Positions 17,021 to 25,027 of a stretch of DNA of 64,000 nt are shown one piece after another. The DNA lies in contig NZ_JAJDJU010000003.1 of assembly GCF_020567705.1 (NCBI RefSeq), positions 124,001 through 188,000 on the forward strand. Reading direction: 5' to 3'. The first letter of the stretch is position 1. Each line of letters opens with the position of its first letter. The position numbers were made by a program, and so were the translations under genes. The notes under the pieces were generated by a model. That model made no database searches and was not told the origin of the DNA. It was given only the letters and a program-made list of their open reading frames with translations. This stretch comes from Acidocella sp. KAb 2-4. GTDB taxonomy: Bacteria > Pseudomonadota > Alphaproteobacteria > Acetobacterales > Acetobacteraceae.

Positions 17021-18609
17021 TGGCTCTTTCTCCCCAGCAACAGCGCCTGCGGATTACGGCTGAGATAATCCGTGAGCGCCTTCAGCGACTGCATGGTATC
17101 ATCGGTCTCCTGCAAGACCTGCTGGATATTGCGCTGGAAATCAGAATCCGTGCCGAAGCCCTGGTTGAGGTTTTGCAGCGTGGTGTTGGCGCTCTTCAGC
17201 GTGGCGGCGAGCTGGGCCAGGCTTTCCTGCGCCGCCTTGCCGCCCAGCGTGCCATTGGCGGTGGCCAGCAGCTTGTTGAGGTTATCGCCGATCTGCGCGA
17301 ACGGAACCTGGTCCAGCTTGGTGGTGATATCAGCGGCATTGGCCATCACCTGATCCAGCCCGCCGGGCTGCACCGGCAACACCAGCGCGCCGTTTTCGCG
17401 TGTCACCTTGGCGGGGGCGGCGTTGGCGACGTAATCCAGCGCGATCATTTTCTGCCCGGTGACATAGCTGGCCGAGGCCAATTCCACCCGCATGCCCTGG
17501 TCGACGAGGTGCTGGAACACCGCCTCGGGGTCGAGGCCCGGCTGTGCCCGCGTCAGGGCGAAGACCCGCTCGGGCTGCACCTGCATGCCCACGCGCACTT
17601 GCGCGGCGCCCGTGGCGGGGTTGATCTGCAGGCTCACATCGGTGACATCGCCCACTTGAATGCCGAGCATGTTGACTGGCGCGCCAGGGGTGAGGCCGTT
17701 CACATCGGCGCGCAGATAGGCGACCAGCGGGATCTGCGTGCGGTAGGAGGCGGCGTCCGCCTCCTGGTGCGAGGCGTAGAGCGTGAAGCTCGACCCGCTC
17801 GGGCTGGGCGCCTCGCTCATCGCCGCGGGCGGCACGTTGAAGGTGATGCCGCCCGCCAGCAGCGCCTGTGCCGATTGCAGCTGCATTTGCAGCACCCCGC
17901 CCTGGATGCCGAGCGCGATGCCCGAGGAATTCCAGAACCGGCTATCGGGGCGGACCAGCTTGTCGAACGGCGCGCGGATGAACACGCTGATCTTCACCGG
18001 GCCGAGCCCGTCGCCCAGATCATAGCCCAGCACTTCGCCCACCGCGACATCGCGGTAAAACACCGGCGAGCCCGATTGCAGCGAGCCGATGCGGCTGGCG
18101 GTGAGGACAAAGGTGCTGCCCGGCTCGTCCGAGCGCACCCCGGGCGGCTGTTCGAGGCCGATGAAATTATCCTGGTAATCGCCGCCGGGCGGGCCGGGAT
18201 CGACAGAGATATAGGCCCCCGAAACCAGCGTCTCGAAGCCTGATGTGTCGGCGAAATTCAGGCGCGGGCGCTCGACCCAGAAACGCGCATGGCTGGTCAG
18301 GAAGCGCGCCCCGACATGGTTCATCCGCACCTTGACGATGACATGGCTGTTATCCTTGGCGAGGTCGATGCTCTCCACCGTGCCAAGCGCCACGTCCTTG
18401 AACTTGAGCTGGGTTTGCCCGGCCTCCAGCCCCTGGGCGGTGTCGAAGGTGAGGGTGAGCAGAGGCCCCTGTTCGATGAGCGTGCGGTAGCCGAGATAGC
18501 CCGCGATCATCGCGGCGATGATCGGGATCAGCCAGACGAACTGAAAGCGCGGGCGGCGCAGCCTGGCGCGCGGCGGCGGCGCGGCTGGGGGAGGCGTGGT
18601 CTCGTTCAT
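17017..18609 (-). CDS. pqiB: PqiB-like MCE-domain lipid transport protein
   Basis: 530 aa. A cytoplasmic Pro/Arg-rich tail is followed by one membrane helix (about residues 24-42) and then three successive MCE/MlaD domains; each shows the repeated pattern of TFDTAQGLEAGQTQLKFKDV, GSPVFYRDVAVGEVLGY and PVNMLGIQVGDV. A C-terminal coiled region of about 100 residues should form the periplasm-spanning needle. PqiB carries phospholipids between inner and outer membranes. The start is the ATG at 18609, which overlaps the pqiA stop (ATGA). The length agrees with E. coli PqiB (546 aa). Confidence 0.92.
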   Translation of the reverse strand: MNETTPPPAAPPPRARLRRPRFQFVWLIPIIAAMIAGYLGYRTLIEQGPLLTLTFDTAQGLEAGQTQLKFKDVALGTVESIDLAKDNSHVIVKVRMNHVGARFLTSHARFWVERPRLNFADTSGFETLVSGAYISVDPGPPGGDYQDNFIGLEQPPGVRSDEPGSTFVLTASRIGSLQSGSPVFYRDVAVGEVLGYDLGDGLGPVKISVFIRAPFDKLVRPDSRFWNSSGIALGIQGGVLQMQLQSAQALLAGGITFNVPPAAMSEAPSPSGSSFTLYASHQEADAASYRTQIPLVAYLRADVNGLTPGAPVNMLGIQVGDVTDVSLQINPATGAAQVRVGMQVQPERVFALTRAQPGLDPEAVFQHLVDQGMRVELASASYVTGQKMIALDYVANAAPAKVTRENGALVLPVQPGGLDQVMANAADITTKLDQVPFAQIGDNLNKLLATANGTLGGKAAQESLAQLAATLKSANTTLQNLNQGFGTDSDFQRNIQQVLQETDDTMQSLKALTDYLSRNPQALLLGRKSQ

Positions 18610-19862
18610 GCGCTTGGCTCCTGCGCTGCGTCCAGCGCGTCCCACATCAGCCGCGGGTCAAAGGCGTTGACGGCGAAGATCGTCAGCACCACCACCGCGG
18701 CGAAGCAGGAGGCGCCGAGATCGGCGCGCACATTTGCGAATTGCCCGAAGCGCAGCAGCGCCGCCAGGATCGAGACCATGAACACGTCGATCATCGACCA
18801 GCGGCCGACGAAATCGATGATCCGGTACGCGCGGGCGCGCAGCGGCAGCAGCGTCGGGCGGCGCAGCTGCGTCGTCACCAGGATCACCACCATGATCAGG
18901 AGTTTCGCCAGCGGGATGGTGATGCTGGCGAAGAACACCAGCAGTGCCAGCGGCCATAGCCCCGCCTGGGCTAGTTCGACAATGCCGTGCATGATGGTGA
19001 AACTCTGCGTGCGCGCCAGCTGGGTGACGACCATGAAGGGATAAAGATTGGCCGGGACATAGAGCAGCGCCGCCGCCAGCACCAGCGACCAGGCGCGGCT
19101 GATGCTGTGCGGCTTGCGCCGGCGCAGCGGCGCGTGGCAGCGCCGGCATTGCTCACCCTCCGCCGTGGCATGGTTGAGCAGTCCGCACGCCTCACAGCCG
19201 ATTATTTCATCGCCCACGCCGGGCGGGGGCGGGGTGTCGCGCTGGTCCAGCGCGCGCCACAGCCCTTCCAGGTCCAGGCTGCCATCGGCGGCGGCGGTGG
19301 CCAGCATGCAGCCGATCAGGGCGTAGAGCGCGGTGTCGAGATGCACGCTCGCCATGCCGGTCAGCCGCGTATAGGCGACGAGAAAGCCGAGCAGATACAC
19401 ATCCAGCATCGCCCAGGGCGAGAGCGGCCGGTACCAGCGCAGCGCCGCCTTCAGCAGGCGCGGCGGCAGGCTGTGGCGCCCGCCCAGGGCGAGCAGCAAG
19501 ATGCCGAGCTTGGCCGCGGGCGCGAGCAGGGTGACGCCAAACACCAGCGCCGCCACCAGCCCCCAACCCTGGGCCAGCAACTGGGCCGGGCCGGTATCCA
19601 GCCGCGCCTGGGCGAAGCGGCCATAGGCCTCGATTTCGAGAAACGGGGCCGCGAGGGCGAACAGGTAAAACAGCAGCGCCGCCATCGCGCAGGCCAAAGG
19701 GAAGCTGGCATCGAACTGACGCATCCGCCATAGCGGCTCGGCGCAGCGCGGGCATTCGGCCACCATGCCGGGGCGGCGCGGTCCCAGCCGGCAAAGCTGG
19801 CCGCATTGCGGGCATTCCCGTGCGTCCGGGGCGTCGGCCAGCAGGGGCGGGGCGGGTGACAT
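18606..19862 (-). CDS. pqiA: PqiA-like membrane protein with two zinc ribbons
   Basis: 418 aa from the ATG at 19862. There are two PqiA modules, each a Cys4 zinc ribbon (CPQCGQLCRL...CPRC near the N-terminus; CEACGLLNHA...CRRC near the middle) followed by four membrane helices. PqiA is the inner-membrane partner of the PqiB MCE tube and probably loads lipid. An ATG 19 codons upstream (19919) is possible, but that stretch contains the FNR-like box at 19919-19932 and shows no conservation, so the later start is preferred. Neither start has a strong Shine-Dalgarno sequence. It is divergent from the HlyD gene at 19982. Confidence 0.88.
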   Translation of the reverse strand: MSPAPPLLADAPDARECPQCGQLCRLGPRRPGMVAECPRCAEPLWRMRQFDASFPLACAMAALLFYLFALAAPFLEIEAYGRFAQARLDTGPAQLLAQGWGLVAALVFGVTLLAPAAKLGILLLALGGRHSLPPRLLKAALRWYRPLSPWAMLDVYLLGFLVAYTRLTGMASVHLDTALYALIGCMLATAAADGSLDLEGLWRALDQRDTPPPPGVGDEIIGCEACGLLNHATAEGEQCRRCHAPLRRRKPHSISRAWSLVLAAALLYVPANLYPFMVVTQLARTQSFTIMHGIVELAQAGLWPLALLVFFASITIPLAKLLIMVVILVTTQLRRPTLLPLRARAYRIIDFVGRWSMIDVFMVSILAALLRFGQFANVRADLGASCFAAVVVLTIFAVNAFDPRLMWDALDAAQEPSA

Positions 19863-19918
19863 GGCGCGAGGGAGGCACGCCGGAGCCGCTCGCGTCAAGC
19901 CGCCGCTCGCCAAAGGCA

Positions 19919-19932
19919 TTGATCAGGGTCAA
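19919..19932. promoter_or_regulatory. FNR/FixK-type box between pqiA and the HlyD/ABC operon
   Basis: TTGATCAGGGTCAA matches TTGAT-N4-ATCAA at 9 of 10 positions and fits TTGA-N6-TCAA exactly. Its centre lies about 31 nt from a CTATCG -10-like site, which itself precedes the Shine-Dalgarno AGGAGG of the HlyD gene, so the box would sit near -40. It could also act on pqiA in the other direction. Confidence 0.55.
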
Positions 19933-19981
19933 TGTGCGGCGGCGGCGGCGCGGCTATCGGGCGGGGCAGGAGGCATAGGGC

Positions 19982-20956
19982 ATGCAAGCGAGGCGTAAAT
20001 ACATCCTGCTCGTCGCGGCGGTGGCCGTCATCACCCTGGGGGGCTGGTGGCTGCTTGCCCCTGGCGGCGAAACCAACACGCTGTACGGCGATGTCGAGAT
20101 CCGCCAGGTGGACCTCGCCTTCAACGCCGAGGGGCGGGTGAGCCAGATGCTCTGCCAGGAGGGCGACAAGGTGAAGGCCGGGCAGCTTCTGGCCACGCTG
20201 GACGACGCCACCTATGCCAACGCCCTGGCCCTGGCCGAGGCCCGCCGCGATGCCGCCAAGGCCCAGCTCAACCTGTTGCTCGCCGGCTCGCGCTATGAGG
20301 ATATCGACCGCGCCCGCGCCGCGCTCGACGCCGCCAAGGCGCAGCTTGCCAACGCCAAGGCCTCCTATGCCCGGCAGCAGGCGCTGATCGGCCGTGGCGC
20401 GACGCCGCAGCAAACGCTGGATAACGCCCGCATGGCGCTGGACTCCGCCCAGGCGCAGCAGGACGGCGCCCAGGCGCAGCTGACCGAGCTGATCAACGGC
20501 CCGCGCAAGCAGGAAATCGATGCCGCCCGCGCCGCTTATCAGGAGGCCGAGGCCCAGGTCGCGCTGGCGCAGACCGGGGAGGACGACACCAAACTCTACG
20601 CCCCGGTGGATGGGGTGGTGATGACCCGCGTGATCGAGCCCGGCACCGTCGTGCTGCCCACCAACACCGTGTATTCGCTTGCCAACACGGCGGAGACCTG
20701 GGTGCGCGCCTTCGCGCCCGAGACCATGTTGGGGCGCGTCGCGCCGGGAACGAAAGTGACCATCACCACCGACACGCCGGGCAGCAAGATCTATCACGGC
20801 ATCATTGGCTATGTGTCGCCGGTGGCTGAATTCACGCCCAAGACGGTGGAGACGCCCGATCTGCGCACGCAGCTTGTCTATCGCTTCCGTGTGCGGGTGA
20901 GCGACGCCGATGACGGGCTGCGCCAGGGCATGCCGGTGACCGTGACGCTGCCATGA
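19982..20956 (+). CDS. HlyD-family periplasmic adaptor (membrane fusion protein)
   Basis: 324 aa. One N-terminal membrane anchor (residues about 8-25) is followed by a biotinyl-lipoyl half (VDLAFNAEGRVSQMLCQEGDKVKAGQ), a long alpha-hairpin rich in Ala/Gln/Arg (about 85-195), the second lipoyl half (LYAPVDGVVMTRVIEPG) and a beta barrel. It links an inner-membrane ABC exporter to an outer-membrane channel. Organisation follows E. coli YbhG with YbhFSR: the ATPase starts inside its 3' end (4-nt overlap). AGGAGG at 19968-19973 precedes the start. No TolC-like gene is present nearby. Confidence 0.9.
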   Translation: MQARRKYILLVAAVAVITLGGWWLLAPGGETNTLYGDVEIRQVDLAFNAEGRVSQMLCQEGDKVKAGQLLATLDDATYANALALAEARRDAAKAQLNLLLAGSRYEDIDRARAALDAAKAQLANAKASYARQQALIGRGATPQQTLDNARMALDSAQAQQDGAQAQLTELINGPRKQEIDAARAAYQEAEAQVALAQTGEDDTKLYAPVDGVVMTRVIEPGTVVLPTNTVYSLANTAETWVRAFAPETMLGRVAPGTKVTITTDTPGSKIYHGIIGYVSPVAEFTPKTVETPDLRTQLVYRFRVRVSDADDGLRQGMPVTVTLP

Positions 20957-22683
20957 CCGCGCTCGCCCGCACCGAGGGGCTGAGCCATGTCTTCCCTGGC
21001 AAGGCGGGCGGGGCCAGGGCACTCGACAATATCACCGCCGAGATCGCGCCGGGGGTGATCACCGGCGTCGTCGGGCCTGACGGCGCGGGCAAGACCACGC
21101 TGCTGCGGCATCTGGCCGGGCTGCTGCGGCCGAGCGCCGGGCGGGTCGAGGTGCTGGGGCATGACATGGCCATGGCCGCCGCCGCCGCGCATCCGTTCAT
21201 CGGCTACATGCCGCAGCGTTTCGGGCTTTATGAGGATCTCACGGTCGGCGAAAACCTCGCCTTGTTCGCCGATCTTCACGGGCTGCGCGACGCCGCGCGC
21301 GCGCAGCGCAGCGCCATGCTGCTCTCATTCACCGGCCTCGCGCCGTTCACCGCGCGCCAGGCCGGGGCGCTCTCGGGCGGGATGAAGCAGAAGCTCGGCC
21401 TCGCCTGCGCGCTGCTGGCCCGCCCCCGGCTGCTGCTGCTCGACGAACCCTCGGTCGGCGTGGACCCGGCCTCGCGCCGGGAGCTGTGGCGCATCGTCGA
21501 GCGCATGATGGCGGAGGCGAAGGCGGCAGGCGCCGAGATGGGCGTGGTGTGGGCGACCTCTTATCTCGACGAAGCCGAGCGCTGCGCCAAGGTGCTGCTG
21601 CTGCATGAGGGCAGGCTGCTCTCGGCGGCGCCGCCTGCAGAGTTTCTGGCGCCGCTGGCCGGGCGGGTGTGCCGGGTGACGCTGCCGGCCGCGCAGCGCC
21701 GCCGCGCCGTGGCGCTGGCCAAGACGCTGCCCGGCGTGCTCGATGCGCTGGTGCAGGGCGACAGCCTGCGCCTGGTGCTCGCCCCCGGCGCCACCCCGCC
21801 CGCGGCGGCGCTGCTTGGCGGCAGTGAGACCAGCCTGGTGCCGCCGCGCTTCGAGGACGGATTCATCGACCGCCTGCTCGCCGCCACGCCGCCCGACCCG
21901 CCAGCGCCGCCACCACCCGCCGCGCCGCCGCCGCCGGATGGCGCGGTGATCGAGGTGCGCGACCTGATCCGCCGGTTCGGCGATTTCGTGGCGGTCGATC
22001 ATGTCAGCTTCTCCATCGCGCGGGGCGAGATCTTCGGCCTGCTCGGGCCGAATGGGGCGGGTAAATCCACGACCTTCCGCATGCTCTGCGGCTTGCTGCG
22101 CCCGAGCGCGGGTAGCGCCCTGGTGGCTGGGCAAAACCTGCTCACCGCCGCCGCCGAGGCGCGCGCCAAGCTCGGCTACATGGCGCAAAAATTCTCGCTC
22201 TATGGCGAGCTGACGGTGCGCCAGAACCTGGATTTCTTCGCCCGCAGCTACGGGCTGCGCGGGGCGGCGCGGCAACGGGCGATCACCGATGCGCTGGCGC
22301 GGTTCGAGCTGGACGCGGTGGCAGGCAATGTGGCCGGGGCGCTGCCGCTGGGGCTCAAGCAGCGCCTCTCCCTGGCCGCGGCGCTGCTGCACGAGCCGGA
22401 GATTTTGTTTCTCGACGAGCCAACCTCGGGCGTCGATCCGCTCAACCGCCGCGCCTTCTGGGCGCGCATCGGCGAGCTGGCGGCGCGCGGTGTCACCGTG
22501 CTCGTCACCAGCCATTTCATGGATGAGGCGGAGTATTGCGACCGGCTCGCCATCATCAATGCCGGGCGGGTGCTGGTCACCGACACGCCCGCCGCCCTGC
22601 GCGCCAGCGTGCGCAGCCCGGACTTGCCGGACCCGACCCTGGAAGACGCCTTCATCTCCCTCATCGACGGCGCCGCCGCATGA
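20953..22683 (+). CDS. ABC exporter ATPase with two fused nucleotide-binding domains (YbhF-like)
   Basis: 576 aa. First NBD: Walker A GPDGAGKT at 41-48, signature LSGGMKQK and Walker B LLLLDEPSVGVDP. A Pro/Ala-rich linker lies near residues 313-330. Second NBD: Walker A GPNGAGKST near 366, signature LPLGLKQR and LFLDEPTSGVDP. Both sites look competent, although LPLG departs from the LSGG consensus in the second. It powers the two ABC-2 permeases that follow. Overlaps of 4 nt with both neighbours show tight operon structure. Substrate could be drugs, cations or an envelope component. Confidence 0.92.
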   Translation: MTALARTEGLSHVFPGKAGGARALDNITAEIAPGVITGVVGPDGAGKTTLLRHLAGLLRPSAGRVEVLGHDMAMAAAAAHPFIGYMPQRFGLYEDLTVGENLALFADLHGLRDAARAQRSAMLLSFTGLAPFTARQAGALSGGMKQKLGLACALLARPRLLLLDEPSVGVDPASRRELWRIVERMMAEAKAAGAEMGVVWATSYLDEAERCAKVLLLHEGRLLSAAPPAEFLAPLAGRVCRVTLPAAQRRRAVALAKTLPGVLDALVQGDSLRLVLAPGATPPAAALLGGSETSLVPPRFEDGFIDRLLAATPPDPPAPPPPAAPPPPDGAVIEVRDLIRRFGDFVAVDHVSFSIARGEIFGLLGPNGAGKSTTFRMLCGLLRPSAGSALVAGQNLLTAAAEARAKLGYMAQKFSLYGELTVRQNLDFFARSYGLRGAARQRAITDALARFELDAVAGNVAGALPLGLKQRLSLAAALLHEPEILFLDEPTSGVDPLNRRAFWARIGELAARGVTVLVTSHFMDEAEYCDRLAIINAGRVLVTDTPAALRASVRSPDLPDPTLEDAFISLIDGAAA

Positions 22684-23807
22684 GCCCGCGCCTGCAAAGG
22701 CTGCGCGGCCTGGTCCGCAAGGAGGTCTGGCAGATCCTGCGCGATCCCTCGGCGCTGCTAATCGCCTTCCTGCTGCCCTTCATCCTGCTCATCATCAACG
22801 GCTTCGGCCTGTCACTGGATGCGCACCGCATGAAACTCGCCGTGGTGGTCGAGGCCGGGGCGGCGCCGACGCGTAGCATCGAACAGGCGCTGGATGCCTC
22901 GCCCTATCTCGCGGTGGAATGGGCGCCGAGCGGGCAAGCCGCGCGGCGCGCGCTGGAGCAGGGCGAGGTGCGCGGCATTCTCACCCTGCGCCAGGATTTC
23001 GCGGCGAAGCTGGCCCGCCCTGCGCGCTGGCCCGCGGTCGCGCAGCTCGCGGTGAACGCCACCGACCCCAACACCGCCCGGCTGTTGCAGGGCTATGTCA
23101 CTGGCGCGTTCAGCGTCTGGTTGCAAGATGTGGCGACCGAGCGCGCTCTCACCCCCGGCGGCGGCCCGGTGCTGGAAACCCGCTACTGGTATAACCCGCA
23201 GCTGCGCTCGACCGATTTCATCGTGCCCGGGGTGATCGCGCTGGTCATGTCGATGACCGGCACGCTGCTCACCGCGCTGATCGTGGCGCGCGAATGGGAA
23301 CGCGGGACGATGGAATCCATGCTCGCCTCGCCCGCCGCCATGGGCGAGCTGGTAGGCGCCAAGCTGGGCACTTATTTCGTGCTGGGCATGGGCTCGATGG
23401 CGATGTCGGTGCTCATCACCGTGTTCGTGTTCGGGGTGCCGCTGCATGGCAGCCTCGGGGCGCTGGGGCTCACCGCCGCGCTGTTTCTGGTCTTCACCCT
23501 GGCGCAGGGGCTGTTCATCTCCACCCTCGCGCGCAACCAGTTCGTCGCCGCGCAGCTCGCCTTCATCACCACCATGCTGCCGGCGATCATGCTCTCGGGC
23601 ATGTTGTTCGACATCGCCTCCATGCCGCGCTGGCTGCAATGGCTGACCTATGTGTTCCCGGCGCGCTATTTCGTCGCGGCGGTGCAGACGCTGTTCCTCG
23701 CCGGCGATGTCTGGTCGGTGCTGCTGCCCAATCTCTGCGGCCTGGCCATCGCCGCGGCGCTCACCGTCGCCGCCACGCTGGCCGTGACCCATCGCCGTCT
23801 GGACTGA
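22680..23807 (+). CDS. ABC-2 type permease (YbhS-like)
   Basis: 375 aa from the ATG at 22680, which overlaps the ATPase stop (ATGA). One N-terminal membrane helix is followed by a periplasmic domain (about residues 45-175) and five C-terminal membrane helices. This is the DrrB/YhhJ/YbhS layout, and FIVPGVIALVMSMTGTLLTAL and ERGTMESMLASP are conserved family segments. It pairs with the permease at 23814 as a heterodimer driven by the fused ATPase. Confidence 0.9.
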   Translation: MSPRLQRLRGLVRKEVWQILRDPSALLIAFLLPFILLIINGFGLSLDAHRMKLAVVVEAGAAPTRSIEQALDASPYLAVEWAPSGQAARRALEQGEVRGILTLRQDFAAKLARPARWPAVAQLAVNATDPNTARLLQGYVTGAFSVWLQDVATERALTPGGGPVLETRYWYNPQLRSTDFIVPGVIALVMSMTGTLLTALIVAREWERGTMESMLASPAAMGELVGAKLGTYFVLGMGSMAMSVLITVFVFGVPLHGSLGALGLTAALFLVFTLAQGLFISTLARNQFVAAQLAFITTMLPAIMLSGMLFDIASMPRWLQWLTYVFPARYFVAAVQTLFLAGDVWSVLLPNLCGLAIAAALTVAATLAVTHRRLD

Positions 23808-23813
23808 CCCGCC

Positions 23814-24914
23814 ATGCTCGCCCGCATCATTGCCCTCGTGATCAAGGAACTGATCTCCCTCTGGTCGGACCGTAAAACCCGCTTCGTCATGCTGATCCCG
23901 CCGCTGATCCAGGTGGTGATTTTCGCCAACGCGGCGACCTACGATGTCTCGCATGTGCCGCTCTCCGTCTGGAACGAGGATCTCGGCGCGCAATCGGCCG
24001 AGTATATCCGCGGGTTTTCCGGTTCGCCCGCCTTCGCCCCGGCGCCCGACGTATTCAGCCCCGCCCAGGCGCAGCACATGCTGGAATCCAAGACCGCCGC
24101 AGCGGTGCTGCATGTCCCGCAGGATTTCTCGGCCGACATGCTGGCCGGGCGCGCCGCGCATGTGCAATTGCTGATCGACGCCCGGCGCTCCAACACCGCA
24201 TTGCTGATCGGCAATTACGCCGCCGAGATCACCGCCGCCTATGCCGCCAGCTTGCACCCGGACACGCCGCCGCCCGTGGATATCGAGCTCACCGACCTGC
24301 TCAACCCGGAGCTGCAAAGCCGCTGGTTCATCCTGCCGGGGCTGGTCGCCATCCTGTCGCTGATCATGACCACGATGGTCAGCGCGCTCTCGCTGGCGCG
24401 TGAGCGCGAACTGGGCACGTATGAGCAGATGCTGGTGACGCCGCTGCGCCCGGCAGAGATCATGCTCGGCAAGGCGATCCCCTCGCTCATCGTCGGGCTG
24501 CTGGAGGCGAATATCGTGCTGGTCGCCGCGCTGGTCCTGTTTGGCCTGCCGTTCAAAGGCAATCTGCCGGTGTTTGAGTTCTGCACGGCGCTGTTCAGCT
24601 TGGCCGGGGTCGGGGTGGGGCTGGCGATCTCGGCGTTCACCCGCACCCAGCAACAGGCGATTCTGGGGGTGTTCGTGTTCGTCGCCCCGGCGGTGATGAT
24701 CTCGGGTTACGCCACGCCGGTGGAGAACATGCCGCGCGCCATGCAGCTGCTCAGCCTGCTCGACCCGATCCGCTACATGCTGGTGATCGCGCGCGGGATG
24801 TTCCTGGAGGCCTTGCCCGCCAGCGTGGTGCTGGCGCAATCCTGGCCGATGGCGCTCATCGCCCTGGTGCTGCTCATCGCCGCGACCTTCATGGTGCGCC
24901 GCTCCATCGCCTAG
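23814..24914 (+). CDS. ABC-2 type permease (YbhR-like)
   Basis: 366 aa, the same architecture as its neighbour: N-terminal helix near residues 22-42, a periplasmic domain to about 170, then membrane helices beginning WFILPGLVAILSLIMTTMV, with ERELGTYEQMLVTPLRPAEI as the coupling segment. The start lies 6 nt after the preceding stop. It is the last gene of the HlyD-ATPase-permease-permease operon. The similarity of the two permeases suggests old duplication. Confidence 0.9.
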   Translation: MLARIIALVIKELISLWSDRKTRFVMLIPPLIQVVIFANAATYDVSHVPLSVWNEDLGAQSAEYIRGFSGSPAFAPAPDVFSPAQAQHMLESKTAAAVLHVPQDFSADMLAGRAAHVQLLIDARRSNTALLIGNYAAEITAAYAASLHPDTPPPVDIELTDLLNPELQSRWFILPGLVAILSLIMTTMVSALSLARERELGTYEQMLVTPLRPAEIMLGKAIPSLIVGLLEANIVLVAALVLFGLPFKGNLPVFEFCTALFSLAGVGVGLAISAFTRTQQQAILGVFVFVAPAVMISGYATPVENMPRAMQLLSLLDPIRYMLVIARGMFLEALPASVVLAQSWPMALIALVLLIAATFMVRRSIA

Positions 24915-24926
24915 GCGCGGGGCGGG

Positions 24927-24940
24927 TTGATCCAGGTCAA
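24927..24940. promoter_or_regulatory. FNR/FixK-type box upstream of FAD monooxygenase
   Basis: TTGATCCAGGTCAA matches TTGAT-N4-ATCAA at 9 of 10 positions. It lies after the ABC operon and about 87 nt before the monooxygenase ATG. A TTATCC -10-like hexamer is at 24968-24973, a little farther from the box than at the other two sites. Confidence 0.5.
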
Positions 24941-25027
24941 AGACAAGATCTTGCCGCGTGCCCAGGCTTATCCTTAGCAAAGGCATGCCGCCGCATGGCG
25001 TGGCGGTGGTCAGGGGGGAATAGTTTC

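Noticed and set aside
22812-24986. 724-codon minus-strand frame opposite the ABC permeases
   Set aside because: His/Gln/Arg-rich low-complexity content with no domain; the plus-strand permeases are unambiguous.
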